Below, piece by piece: positions 1 to 9,925 of a DNA stretch of 64,000 nt (position 1 is the stretch's first letter; every line of letters begins with the position of its first letter). This stretch comes from Stropharia rugosoannulata (lineage: Eukaryota; Basidiomycota; Agaricomycetes; Agaricales; Strophariaceae). A program made the translations under genes and the position numbers. Below the pieces are notes generated by a model that had not been told where the DNA came from, made no database searches, and worked only from the letters and a program-made list of their open reading frames with translations. The DNA lies in the NCBI GenBank assembly GCA_028532985.1, contig JANCIK010000009.1, forward strand, positions 124,001 through 188,000. The letters are read 5' to 3'.

Positions 1-98
1 AAAGCCATTCTTTTAATCTCTTACCCTTTTCTTGAGCATCACCCCCAAGACGACCACACAAGGCGTCGCTCGCGCACAAACAAATACACAATCTTACA
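1..98 (+). repeat. 3' end of the 5' LTR of the gag-only element (cut by window edge)
   Basis: These 98 bases match 2603-2700 with only a few differences (for example around 85 and 2664). They end in CTTACA immediately before the primer-binding site. Confidence 0.9.
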
Positions 99-100
99 AC

Positions 101-112
101 TGGAGCCCACCG
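101..112 (+). other. primer-binding site of the gag-only element
   Basis: TGGAGCCCACCG lies two bases after the LTR end and begins with TGG, the complement of a tRNA CCA tail. The same 12 bases follow the 5' LTR of the gypsy element (minus strand, 11305-11294), so both elements would use the same tRNA primer. The tRNA identity was not determined. Confidence 0.75.
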
Positions 113-444
113 TGAGGGGGGGTTGTTTAAGGAAGAAATATTCATTACACTGACACCGAAGCATTACACAAAGTCGTGCAATAGTTTGCGGACCCAAATC
201 TGGAACTTCTAATACGGGAATATTACATTTGACTGAAATATCTCCGAAGCTAGCCGGCGCCAAGTATTTCCGAGTTCCGACATATACAGGCAGACCTATC
301 AGTGAGAGGCTGTAATATTGCTCAACTACGAAGCTACGGATACACAAGGTTTCAAAAATCAATAAAGACACAGATTCAGCACACACACGAAGACTGTTAT
401 TCAATAGGAAGCTCAGCATAAGCGCCCAGAGTGGCACAGCAATT

Positions 445-2304
445 ATGGCATCAATGATGGCACCCACGTTGCCCTTTATGCCCGGACGTTCACACCCGTC
501 AGCACCGAAGTTCACAGGAGTTCCGGCACATCTTGATATGTTCTTCGACGAGCTAGAGATGCTCTCACAAGCATGCAATTTAACAGTTGCAACGATGATC
601 AAGTGGACAGTGCTGTATGCACCAACAGAAGACTACGAGCTCTGGAAATATGCAGAGCAGCAGCAGATCAATGAAGACAACAACTGGGAAATCTTCAAGG
701 CACATATCTATGGCTTCTATCCAGGGTCTGACGATGATCGGAGATACAGGCTAGCCGACCTCGAGACGCTTAGCATGCAGCAACGTTGCAAGGCTATGAA
801 TACACTAGACGATTTTGGTGCATATTACCGAGAATTCTTCAAAGTCTGGTATTTCCTCAAGTGCCGGAATCGTGTAACTGACAGGGAAGCGAGCAGCCTG
901 TTTATTTCAGGATTTAATTTGCCATTTAAGGCCAAGCTCAGGGAACAACTCAAGCTTCAGAATCCAAGACATTATGATGACGACCCGTTTGGGCTACCGG
1001 AGTTATATGAAGCGGCGATCTTTGTACTATCATGTCGCCTTCCAGATATTGAAACAGCTAAGGCAAATCACACTAGTGTAAAGCTTACAGTTCACGGTGA
1101 TGTTCAAGGTCAGAGTATATCAAAGCTAAATCGGCAGGGACAACAACAGAGCATACACGGTAACGACACACGTTTAACTGTAGCGCAGCATTTCGGTGAA
1201 CAGTGTTCGAAGCAAACACCTCTTGGTGCACGGTACAGCTCAGTAGTCGCGCAAATAACAGAGACGCCGAATTTATGCAGCTCAAACGACTCAAATGTCT
1301 GCCCTAATGAGAGCATAGCTACTCAACATCTAGGAGACCGTTGCTTTCAACAGGAGTCAGAAGAAGCAGTCGCATTCATGGAAAAAGAGCCATCTGAGGT
1401 CGGGATAAACAGCAAGATTATTTCCAAACATGTTAAGGAAACTAACAATGAAAAACTATCACCAAATTCAAAGATGCAGCACATAGTGTCTTCTCAAACA
1501 GAACCAGTACCAGAAAAGCGATATACCTTCCTTCATTCATGGCTAAAAGACGATTATACTAGCCCATCAAGTCAAGAACAAGCCGATCCGGAAAAGGTTT
1601 ATGTACTGGCATGTGCCATATCACAAAACTATCAAGGCTTGCATAGCATACATTCGCCGAACACAACAACACCTACACACGTGAATATCAATTCTGACAA
1701 GCAAGGCGAGATATTCACATTGAATATTAATGACACAACAAGCTATACACGTGAACCACCTCAACCAGCAAAGTGCACACACACCGTAAAGCCTGTAACC
1801 AGTCATAATCCCTGTCTCCTTGATTATTCAACTTTAATGTCGATGTCAGCTACCTGCGATGCACCAGCTTTGCATGTTTCAAAAAGGGGGTTATACGACG
1901 AGTCTGCAGAACAAATGCAGCAAGGCGACAACGACACACATATTTGGCAGAAGACGGGAACTCGCGACACTATCAGCCTGGGTCGAAGTAGCACACACAA
2001 GTCACGGGATAAACACGATCATGATACAGATAGTTGCAACATCACTCGACAGTCCAGCACGCATACACAGTACTCCGGACACCAGTGGACACGAGGATAT
2101 CAAGGTGAAAAACTGTCGAAGTCATGGAGAATCAGGTATCCTAGGAATAAATGTGGATCTTACAGAGTTGCAGGCATCCGAGGTCCATGTACTTCACTAC
2201 ATCAGAATTATTTGCATCAAGATTATACCCGCCTAGGCCGAACACATCGCCCCATTGCAACCAAAGGACACCCTCGAGAGAAATCTGAAGCTAAGAAATC
2301 CTGA
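445..2304 (+). CDS. Gag-like protein of the non-autonomous element (619 aa)
   Basis: The N-terminal ~190 residues align by eye with the Gag of the gypsy element at 9778-11052 (minus). Shared landmarks are a MPG...H-SAPKF start, FFDELE, YAP-D-ELW, YPGS-DR, an FLK...LTDRE-S..F..GFN segment and a DDPF...A-FVLSC segment. This is the structural (capsid-like) part that would assemble the particle. The remaining ~400 residues are hydrophilic, rich in S, T, Q and N, with no zinc knuckle, protease or polymerase motif and no visible relation to other proteins here. The frame is open throughout and begins at an ATG 346 bases after the LTR. A 619-codon frame without stops in an element lacking pol suggests selection or recent origin. 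The function of the C-terminal part is unknown. Confidence 0.7.
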   Translation: MASMMAPTLPFMPGRSHPSAPKFTGVPAHLDMFFDELEMLSQACNLTVATMIKWTVLYAPTEDYELWKYAEQQQINEDNNWEIFKAHIYGFYPGSDDDRRYRLADLETLSMQQRCKAMNTLDDFGAYYREFFKVWYFLKCRNRVTDREASSLFISGFNLPFKAKLREQLKLQNPRHYDDDPFGLPELYEAAIFVLSCRLPDIETAKANHTSVKLTVHGDVQGQSISKLNRQGQQQSIHGNDTRLTVAQHFGEQCSKQTPLGARYSSVVAQITETPNLCSSNDSNVCPNESIATQHLGDRCFQQESEEAVAFMEKEPSEVGINSKIISKHVKETNNEKLSPNSKMQHIVSSQTEPVPEKRYTFLHSWLKDDYTSPSSQEQADPEKVYVLACAISQNYQGLHSIHSPNTTTPTHVNINSDKQGEIFTLNINDTTSYTREPPQPAKCTHTVKPVTSHNPCLLDYSTLMSMSATCDAPALHVSKRGLYDESAEQMQQGDNDTHIWQKTGTRDTISLGRSSTHKSRDKHDHDTDSCNITRQSSTHTQYSGHQWTRGYQGEKLSKSWRIRYPRNKCGSYRVAGIRGPCTSLHQNYLHQDYTRLGRTHRPIATKGHPREKSEAKKS

Positions 2305-2317
2305 CTGCAGAGTCCGC

Positions 2318-2354
2318 GCTGAGGTGGAACTCAGCATTTAAAGTGGGTATGGGA
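2318..2354 (+). other. pre-PPT hairpin and polypurine tract, gag-only element
   Basis: GCTGAG-GTGGAA-CTCAGC at 2318-2335 can form a six-base-pair stem. It is followed by a purine-rich run (2340-2354, AAAGTGGGTATGGGA) directly before the LTR. The identical 18 bases occur at the same place in the gypsy element (minus strand, 4618-4601), although the surrounding internal sequence differs. Confidence 0.65.
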
Positions 2355-2700
2355 TGTAAGGAGCGCTATTTGCTTGCGCTTAGATCCGGCCAATTTGTGG
2401 CATGATTTTCCAGTGGTATGATTTCCTTAAAACTAATTTGCTTGGTGCTTCGGAGTCAGGCGATAATTCTACATATTATTTAGTATTTAAGGACATGGTG
2501 TACACGTAGATAGGCAGTGAATTACCACCCACCTTCGTTTACCATCCAAGAGCCCGTTACAGCCACCCCAGAAGACGCTAGTCCATCGAGCACAGCCAAA
2601 GCAAAGCCATTCTTTTAATCTCTTACCCTTTTCTTGAGCATCACCCCCAAGACGACCACACAAGTTGTCGCTCGCGCACAAACAAATACACAATCTTACA
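2355..2700 (+). repeat. 3' LTR of the gag-only element (346 bp)
   Basis: It begins TGTAAGGAGCG after the polypurine tract and ends CTTACA, giving six-base inverted ends. The last 98 bases duplicate 1-98. The TGTAAGGA start resembles the LTR start of the 3999-16626 gypsy element (TGTAAGGATGG on the minus strand). Confidence 0.85.
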
Positions 2701-3690
2701 ATATGCCGCATTGGGCAGGGAGTGCCGTATGCCTGTCCCGCTCATCCTATCGATACGCTCGTACGCCATTGCACTCCCACCGGTCCATATTCTCTTTGCT
2801 GAACATTGGAGTGCATATATTGGGCCCCCACCCCGCTCGCTGCTCTCGAGCTTGAATGGTTTATCCTGTCCTGGACCTGGTCCTGGTCCCCAGATCTCCA
2901 GCCTCGTATGCCGTCTCTTGAGCCCCGTCCCGCCTTGCCTCGCCTTTAGTCACTGATGGCTATAGCGTCAGTATGTGCTGTAAACTCATTCGTCCATCCA
3001 GCATTGTGGCAAGTCCTGCTAGTTGGCGAGTCCTGGTACCCGCAGGCCCCGTCCTGCAGGTACAACTTCTCACGGAGGCATCGTTGAGCTAAGTGTCCGA
3101 CGGGCCCCGCGGACCTCGTTCTGCGCTGTACGGGCCTACGCCGCTCAGACCTTCTCCATCGATCCCAGGCCCATCCTTCCCCTATCCAGTGGCCTACGCC
3201 CCGCCTGACACTTACTGCTCACCCTTTCCCCAGTGTGCTCCCTGCAAGTATATGTGTTCACGCTCGTTCCGAGTATGGCTCATGCGTCTTGCTCTCTGCA
3301 CGGTCCACGCATATCCAGTACCACCGTGTGTGGTTGCGCGCATAAAACTGCCGCTTCATTCAGGTGCGCACTTTTTCTTCTCCTTGGAGTTCCCGCAATG
3401 CACCATTATGCACTTCGACTTCACCTCCACAGTCTTTCCTTGGCGCATCAGCACGCGCTCTCAGGTGCTGCTAATCTCCTGGAGCGTAGTTGTCTAGGTC
3501 GGAACGCAGGTGCTAATGTGAGTTGCTCCATGGATCCCGCGTACCCATCAACGCAGCCGCTCATTGTTCTCGAGATTGTATGGGCAAGTCTTATCCGTCT
3601 CCTTGGGAAATTCAATACCATCCTTTGTGCATTCGAGTGCGCCCATATATTTCTGAACTTGTCGGAACGCTCAATTGAATAATACAAACT
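2701..3690 (+). repeat. GC-rich, C-rich-strand dispersed repeat copy (non-coding)
   Basis: The stretch is GC-rich with the + strand strongly pyrimidine-rich. It contains short matches to 19570-21550, such as TATGTGTTCACGCTCGTTCCGA (near 3248 and 20800) and the surrounding '...CAGTGGCC(T/C)AC...' segment (near 3187 and 20737). Several overlapping open frames exist, but none looks like a protein. I read it as a decayed copy of the dispersed family also present at 19262-21770 and 55585-61606. Confidence 0.5.
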
Positions 3691-3998
3691 ACAACATACA
3701 TTCAGATACCGAGAGGAAGCAGTAATACAAGCTACAATGTCACAGATACAGCATTTTGATATGTAGACCGTGAGACTCTAACTCATCCTCCGGTATTATG
3801 ATTTCAGGGCTTTGCCCTTCAGGATCCTTTGAAAATTTTAGTGTAAAAATTGGGGGGCAAGGAGGTAAATCATTTTGTAGACTATACCACAAGTCAGTCA
3901 TCTTATATGATTCAGTATGCACAGAGTAGCATCCAGTAAAGCCGAGGGGTACTGAAATGCAAGGATTTCGGATGTATATGTTCCCATTTGTGACAGAG

Positions 3999-4580
3999 TG
4001 AAGAGTGGTTTCTTCGTGTGCGAGTGGCGACTGGTGGGGACGCCGTAAGGTTTCAAGAAGGACAGAGTAGGCAGCACTTCTTAGAACGAGTGTATTAGTA
4101 TAGATAATATGACAATGTGCTCCTGACCGAAACTAGAAAGGGGAAACTGGGCGAGCTTCTTGCTGCCCTCTATGTTATTTTCCGTTTCCTTAAGTACAGG
4201 TCATCTATTTATAAATTTATATCTACGTGGACTTCTGGCCGATTCTTCCCGTTGTATGTTTTTCTTTAGCAGCCTCGAGGCGCGCTTGTTGCCTATAAAA
4301 TTTCTTTGCTGGATTATTTTTTGACATCGGCTAACTGTTGTTGTGGTGATGCTGTTGACACTATTCCTTAAGCGCGCATACTGCATTTGGGCGGTGTGTG
4401 CCTTTACTAAACTGGGATGTGCACTTGTTTCCATCTTGTGCGCCAGCATCGGTCCTCCGGCTCGTCCTCCGCATGAGTTTCCTTTTTCTTCCAAGCTCGT
4501 GTTGCTAATGTGTGCTTGGTGCACTCCTGTTCTTCCTGGTGCACTACTGCGCTGTACTCAGTCATTTCACCATCCTTACA
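3999..4580 (-). repeat. 3' LTR of the gypsy element (582 bp)
   Basis: On the minus strand it reads TGTAAGGATGG...CACTCTTCA. It is near-identical to the split LTR at 11309-16626, with differences near 4447, 4464 and 4529. It preserves the uninterrupted CTGCC (4163-4167) where the copia element entered the other LTR. Confidence 0.93.
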
Positions 4581-4618
4581 TCCCCCACTGACTTTTAAAA
4601 GCTGAGTTCCACCTCAGC
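4581..4618 (-). other. polypurine tract and pre-PPT hairpin of the gypsy element
   Basis: On the minus strand GCTGAGGTGGAACTCAGC (4618-4601) is followed by an A/T spacer and then AGTGGGGGA next to the LTR. The hairpin is identical to that of the gag-only element at 2318-2335. Confidence 0.65.
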
Positions 4619-4649
4619 TACTTCCTCATTGCCTAGCCCGTTTGTCGCC

Positions 4650-5357
4650 ATGTATTCTCCTGACCGTACTGCCCTCGTCGTCTATAGTTCGACTTTTTCT
4701 ATGGCTCAGTATGCCCTGACAGTTGACTTCGAGCGAAGGCTAAGTCAGATGCATGCTGATGCGGCTGTGGTTATGATGGATGGCCCGGATCACGATGACT
4801 GCTATCTTAGTTTTGCCCGGTCTATGGTACGTGAATTGATGTCTGCATATATGACCATTGTGTTGATTTGTTTGTAGGATAGCCTTGCTGCCTCTGTGCA
4901 CGCTCTTCGTGATATGGGTGCTGAACCAAAGATCGAAATGTGCGATATCACGACCATAAAACATGTTATCCATGTGGGCTCGAATTATCCGCAGTACCAT
5001 GAACGCCATCTTGATGTTTTGATTGATTTATACTCTCTCATGAGCAATGCTCATCATCGCCTTCTGGATTTTTCCAAGCTCTATCTTGAGTACAGTGGTG
5101 CGCCACTTGCTGCCCCCGTTCCATTTCCTCAGGTTGGGGTATATCCTCCTATGCCGGCTATTTTACCCGCTGATATGCCCGATCTCGAACCTGTTTTACC
5201 TAACAGCCCTCTCTACCGGCCCATGGATTACGCAGAGTCGGAAGATGATGCGGGGATGGAGGTTGCAACTATCGATGGGGATGCGGACATTGAAAGTATG
5301 GGCAATGGTTCGCAGTACAGTGATGAAGAGGGTGTTGGTTATGCTTTGTCCGATTAG
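4650..5357 (+). CDS. antisense accessory protein inside the gypsy element (218 aa, one intron)
   Basis: Exon 1 is 4650-4826 and exon 2 is 4878-5357. The 51-bp intron starts GTACGT and ends TTTGTAG; splicing keeps the frame (59 + 160 codons including stop). The ATG has a good context (GTCGCCATG), and an in-frame TTG upstream is less likely. The gene lies between the pol stop and the 3' LTR, on the opposite strand to gag-pol. The N-terminal half looks globular. The C-terminal third is proline-rich, then strongly acidic (runs of D and E around residues 175-215). I recognise no domain. Antisense extra genes are known in some plant gypsy elements (Grande/Tat type). The gag-only relative at 1-2700 lacks it. 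Because the gene has an intron, its RNA must come from its own promoter, possibly reading out of the LTR. Confidence 0.65.
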
Positions 5358-5435
5358 AATTAGGTATAGGGCTTATTTTTAGATTATGACTTGTTGTCTA
5401 TTGTAGGTTTCAGGTCTTAGTTGTTGGTGACAGCC

Positions 5436-8400
5436 TTACAGCTCTATATCATATTCATTTGTCGACTCGTGTGTTAGCTCCTCGATTTCTTTGTCAGTCA
5501 TATCATGGAGTGTAGTGACTGGGATTGACTTGACGTTACGGGGGAGATATGGTAAGAGGCGAAAGGCTGCAAAGCGTAGTTTGGAAACTGAGCCATCCAG
5601 TTCTCCCAGTATGTATGATCCGCCCTGTGTTCTTCTAATCACGATCATGGGACCTAGGTAGCGGGGCTTTGTTTTGTTTGTGAGTCCTTTGTCAAATCTT
5701 GAGTTCCTGACCAGCACCAGTGTTCCCGGGGCGAAGTTGAAATCGATGATTTTATTTCCTTGGTTCTTCTCCAGCTGCTCAACAGATTTCCATCTTGCCT
5801 TTACTATCTCATCACGTACACGCTGCAGATCTTGTGGGCGCTTCATCAGCATTTTCGCTCATTGGGCAATTAACTCTTCTGTTGTCATCTGTGCTTCTAT
5901 TGCTGATGCCAGGTGCGTTGCTTCTGCAAGGTCGAAAGGGAGTAATGGTTCTACACCGTGTGCAAGGTAGAATGGCGAATATCCTACGGATTTGATTATA
6001 GTAACTCGTTCCGCCCAGAATACTGCTGGAGTAACTTCCACCCATTTTGACTCGTCGCCCTCTGCCGTCTTTACGATTGCCTCGCGCACGTCCAGATGCC
6101 TTCGTTCGATCACCCCTGCTGCCCGTGAGTTGTATGGTGATATCTTGATATGATGTACGTGATATTTCTGCACTAGAATCTCAGCAGCCCGCAGGAACTG
6201 TGGGGCATTATCGGTTACTATTGTTTCTACAGCTCCCCATCGATATATAATGTCCAGCAGAAATTTCGCAATGGTGTGTTCATTCTCGTTGCGAACCATC
6301 GTCCATTCTGGGTACGCAGTCAATGAGCATCGCGCATGTATTATGTACCTGTAGCCCTTAGATTTGGGCATTAGCATGGTGTCAACGTATATCTTGCGGA
6401 AAAGCCCTGCTGGAGTCGCGACCGTGGCGGGTATAGATATTTTCTGCATACGCCGTATCTGGCACTCATGGCAAGTTCTAACAAACCACTTGATGTCCCT
6501 TTCAAGGTCGGGCCACCAGAATCTGATGAGCAGGTTTGTTCTTACTGAGTATATCCCTTTATGCCCCAGTTTATCATGTGCTTGTATTATCAAGGCCAGT
6601 CGTCGTTTTTCTGGAATAAATAGTTGGTGTTTCCCTTCTGGGTGCCGTCGCCATAGTTGTCCGTTCGCCTTGAAGAATTTACTGGCACGTTTGATAAACT
6701 GTTCTTTTTGTCTAATTGGCATGTCTGCCGGTAGGCGAAACGGATCATCCAGATAATCGGAGATTGCTTGAAGGTCGCGTTCCTTCTCTTGAGATTTGTC
6801 ATTCCTTGGTATGCACAAATCGTCTTCCCACACTGCCAGCACATGGAATATGTCCGTTTGGTTGGGGCTTTCACCCTTTACCAGTCGCACTACCTGGCGC
6901 TCACTACCGTTCCCCCGGTATGTGCCAGTCTCCATTGTCCAGTTCATGATTTCTATTGCAAAGGAGTATGATCGGTCAATCCAATCGTCGGCGTCTTCTT
7001 CCTCTTTTTGCTCTTCATCTTCTGGCGCCCTAGGCCGTCGTGAGAGTCCATCTGCCGGAGTGTGCAATTTTCCTGGTACATGTCGTAGTTTGAAGTCGAA
7101 TAACAGGATACCGGCAATCCACCTATTTATTGCAGCACTTGGTTGAATGTCTGGATTGTTTATCATTCCCTTTATGTACTTCGCATCTACCTCGACCGCA
7201 AGGTTAGTAACACCCACTACAAATATCTTCACGGCTTTCAGCGCTCGAAATAATCCATATAGTTCTATTTTGGCCTGAGAATATTTCTGCTCTCGCTCAT
7301 TCCACGTTATGGAACCATACCTGGATGGGTATCGTTTACCGTCGTCCCCCTGTTGAGATAGGATGTAACCGACTGCCATCCATGAAGAGTCCACTGCCAA
7401 GGTTACTTCATTGCCCGATTGGTAATTGATTGCTCTGACCGCCCTGCTTTCCTTTGCTAACAGCTTGAGTTTCTCCATCGCCTCCAGATGTTCGGTTTCA
7501 AACACAAACTCGGTGTCCTTCTTGGTAAGCTGTATGAGCGGTTTTGCATGCGTGGCAAAGTCCTTTATGAATATTCTGATTGTTCCTAAGGTTCCCAAGA
7601 AACCCCGCACTTCTGTTAAGTTGTGACATATTGGCCAATCTATGATCTTCTGTAGTCGACCTTCATCTATCACGTGTCCCCCAAATGTGCACTTGTGCCC
7701 TACAATGACCGCTGATTGTACACAGAGAAAGGACTTCTTGGCCGAGAACGTGCCACCCGCGTGTTTGATCCTTTGGATCACTCGATTTACATTGAGTAGA
7801 TGCTCCCAAATAAATCGCCGTATGCCTCTATTTTCGGGTATTGTCTCATACTCGCCTTGCTCGTCTTGATATCTTGTTGTAGGGCCCTTTACTGGTATAT
7901 CATCCACAAAAGGGACTGTGACATGTGGTATTTCGTCCTGTAAAATAAATGTTATGTCCCCATGTTGTATTTGCATTGAATTTGTATATCCCATCGGTAT
8001 TGAGGTTAGTCTAAAGGTCCCCAGAGGTGTTTGAAAGGTGGTCAAGTCTCTCGAGTCAAGTGCCAATGCGCGTTGGTCAAACCCGACAAACAGATCAAAG
8101 ACTGCATAGCACGCTCTTCCTCCAAATCCCTCCGCATACTGTTCAACCATTGGCGGTACGGCGCTGTCCTTGATTGTCACGGCGTTCAATGGCTGTAGGT
8201 CATGTACTATTCTTAGCGACTTGCCGTCCTTCTTCAACACGCAAAACCACCGCGACCGATAGGATGAGTTTGATGGCTCGTATATTTTGGACTTGATTTT
8301 ATTTTTGATCACTTCAATTACTTGATCATATATCCCAGGCGGTATAGGGATATTGCGTAGCACCCATGGGATGTGTTCTATGGTTGGAATAACCACCGGG

Positions 8401-8810
8401 TCAAAGTACTCATCGGAAAATTTGCCCTTCTCTGTCTCGTCCCATGCGAATGCGTTTTCGTGCATGAGTATTAGGTGGTGAACTAACTTTTCTTCCTCCG
8501 GCCATAGAAACCCATCTGGGTTTACTTGCATATTCTCTTTTCGTTCTTGCGTGTATCGGGTTCCGGGAACAAACTCCGGCGGCTCTGCGGGTAGTACTGG
8601 AAGACTTGCTAAGGGGTTGTTAGGGATACGTCTTACGATGCGGAATTGTTCTGGAAGCGTGGTTGCAACTGGTTTAACTCGGTTTTCTACTTTCTTGTAT
8701 GCTTTGATTTCTATGCTTGAACCTTCGGGTCTTTTTAGTTCTGACTCCTTCTTGGGGCGAATATAAGGGTAACTGATAACTTCTAATTGATTAAAACGGG
8801 TTGTAGACAT
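5436..8810 (-). pseudogene. gypsy Pol: reverse transcriptase, RNase H, integrase (one in-frame TGA)
   Basis: The pol frame begins in the overlap with protease at about 8884 (first ATG at 8810) and ends at 5436. In order: reverse transcriptase with RIVHDLQPLNAVT, VFDLFVGFDQ, PLG-FRL-S-PMGYTNS and the active-site FVDD; RNase H with LAVDSSW...GYILSQ and an ADGLSRR end; integrase with an HHCC zinc motif (H-KLGH ... C-EC) and catalytic residues in YVDT, VTDNAPQF and GVIERRH. A single TGA (5861-5859) in the same frame separates the last 138 codons, which hold the C-terminal integrase tail (LVLVRNSR..., LGPM-V). The two halves are not frame-shifted. The stop could be a CGA-to-TGA transition. The enzyme would copy and insert the element; this copy would make a truncated integrase. 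Confidence 0.88.
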
Positions 8811-8881
8811 GTCTAAGTGAACTGGTATGTGTGTTTGGCAGAGATTCTCATCTCCTCGTGTTGTGCACGGCTCATCGATGC

Positions 8882-8891
8882 CTAAAAACCC
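8882..8891 (-). other. programmed -1 frameshift site (protease/pol), GGGTTTT
   Basis: The minus strand reads G GGT TTT TAG in the protease frame. The heptamer GGGTTTT (8891-8885) fits the canonical X XXY YYZ -1 slippery pattern and touches the protease stop codon. After a -1 slip translation enters an open frame (TTA GGC ATC GAT...) that runs without a stop into the pol ATG at 8810 and beyond. Confidence 0.7.
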
Positions 8892-9925
8892 GTTACCAGG
8901 TGGCTACCTGTGCAGCTATTCTGCTTGTTCCGCTCCCTTGTAGGTAATTTGATAATCACGCCTGTATTCGGGTCCGTGAGAGTTATATGCGACGATCCGT
9001 CCTCGAAGAACTGTGTTGCTAGGCGCGTGAGAACATGGAAAGGTAGTCCTAATAACATGTCGTATGCCGCATCCTCGATTACCTGGACCTGTAAATAGAA
9101 ATCATATCCGCAGATCGTCAGTTTTAAATCTTGTAACAAACCCATGGATGTATTCTGAGAGCTATTTGCTGACTCCATTCTCACAAGGTGATCCGCTCGC
9201 ACGGCTACGCCAAGCTTCTCCCATATATTCTTGTTTAGCCCAATGATTTGTGAACCTTCATCCAATATGCCTTCGACTGTTGTGATGCCGTTCAAGGTTA
9301 CATCGATTGCTCGTAGTTTCTCTGAGTGGTTTGATACTACTAGTCCGTCTGTGCGATCAGGTAGTGCCACCATCAGAGTCTTTATTGTATCGTTGGTGAG
9401 ACCTTCGACCCTGTTAATGTGTGCTGCATTGTTGCCACTTGATACACGCTTTGTGGTTACTTGTTCTTTTATTGCCTTGCGGATGTCTGGGGATACGGCT
9501 AGTAGTTCGCCCATAGTTAGCTGCATGCTTGTGTTCATGGCTGTCTTAGTAACATGTTCCAAAACTGCGGCGTCTTCGACAGGTGTTACGTATTTGAATT
9601 GGGGTGCATGCAGGTTATCCGGGAGTAAGGGCTCTACGTTATTGAGAGGTGTGTTTTGTATGGGTTTCCTCGCCAGATCTGATGCTGCCATGCTGGGTAT
9701 CGTAGGCGGATGAGCGCTGTTTCCTTTTATTTCGATACTCGCATCCTTTACAAGGTCTTTGCGAGCTGCGCTCCTGGTTACTGGACCGCTTTTTCCTTGT
9801 CCGGCCTTTCGGCGTCCACTTTCTTCTGAGTACTGTTGAGCAGTGACTCCATAAGTCGTAAATCCTCTAGGTCTTTGACCGAGGCCTCTTTTGTGTTGTC
9901 TTGTTCGTCTTCTGCTTCGATCCAT
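8882..9925 (-). CDS. gypsy protease-region protein (-1 frame from Gag)
   Basis: This frame overlaps the end of gag and is entered by a -1 shift; the ATG at 9925 is probably not used. An aspartic-protease signature lies near the middle: GILDEGSQIIGL, a variant of the D-[ST]-G site (DEG instead of DSG/DTG), then a later AAYDMLLGLPF segment equivalent to the I/L-LG flap-end motif. The ~190 residues before it are a linker rich in charged and polar residues. The protein would process the Gag-Pro-Pol precursor. It ends at a TAG next to a slippery heptamer. The DEG variant is worth noting because the usual residue after the catalytic Asp is S or T; activity cannot be judged from sequence alone. Confidence 0.7.
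   Translation of the reverse strand: MDRSRRRTRQHKRGLGQRPRGFTTYGVTAQQYSEESGRRKAGQGKSGPVTRSAARKDLVKDASIEIKGNSAHPPTIPSMAASDLARKPIQNTPLNNVEPLLPDNLHAPQFKYVTPVEDAAVLEHVTKTAMNTSMQLTMGELLAVSPDIRKAIKEQVTTKRVSSGNNAAHINRVEGLTNDTIKTLMVALPDRTDGLVVSNHSEKLRAIDVTLNGITTVEGILDEGSQIIGLNKNIWEKLGVAVRADHLVRMESANSSQNTSMGLLQDLKLTICGYDFYLQVQVIEDAAYDMLLGLPFHVLTRLATQFFEDGSSHITLTDPNTGVIIKLPTRERNKQNSCTGSHLVTGF

Larger units (their letters stand above)
1..2700 (+). mobile_element. gag-only LTR retrotransposon (non-autonomous, Ty3/gypsy-related)
   Basis: The sequence at 1-98 recurs almost identically at 2603-2700, at the end of a complete LTR (2355-2700) that runs TGTAAG...CTTACA. The 5' LTR is therefore cut by the window start. 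The interior (99-2354) has a primer-binding site, one gag-like reading frame and a polypurine tract, with no protease, reverse transcriptase or integrase. The primer site and the hairpin before the polypurine tract are shared with the gypsy element at 3999-16626, and the gag N-termini are homologous. This points to a non-autonomous element using the enzymes of that lineage. The left target-site duplication is outside the window, so integration cannot be confirmed by TSD. Confidence 0.85.
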
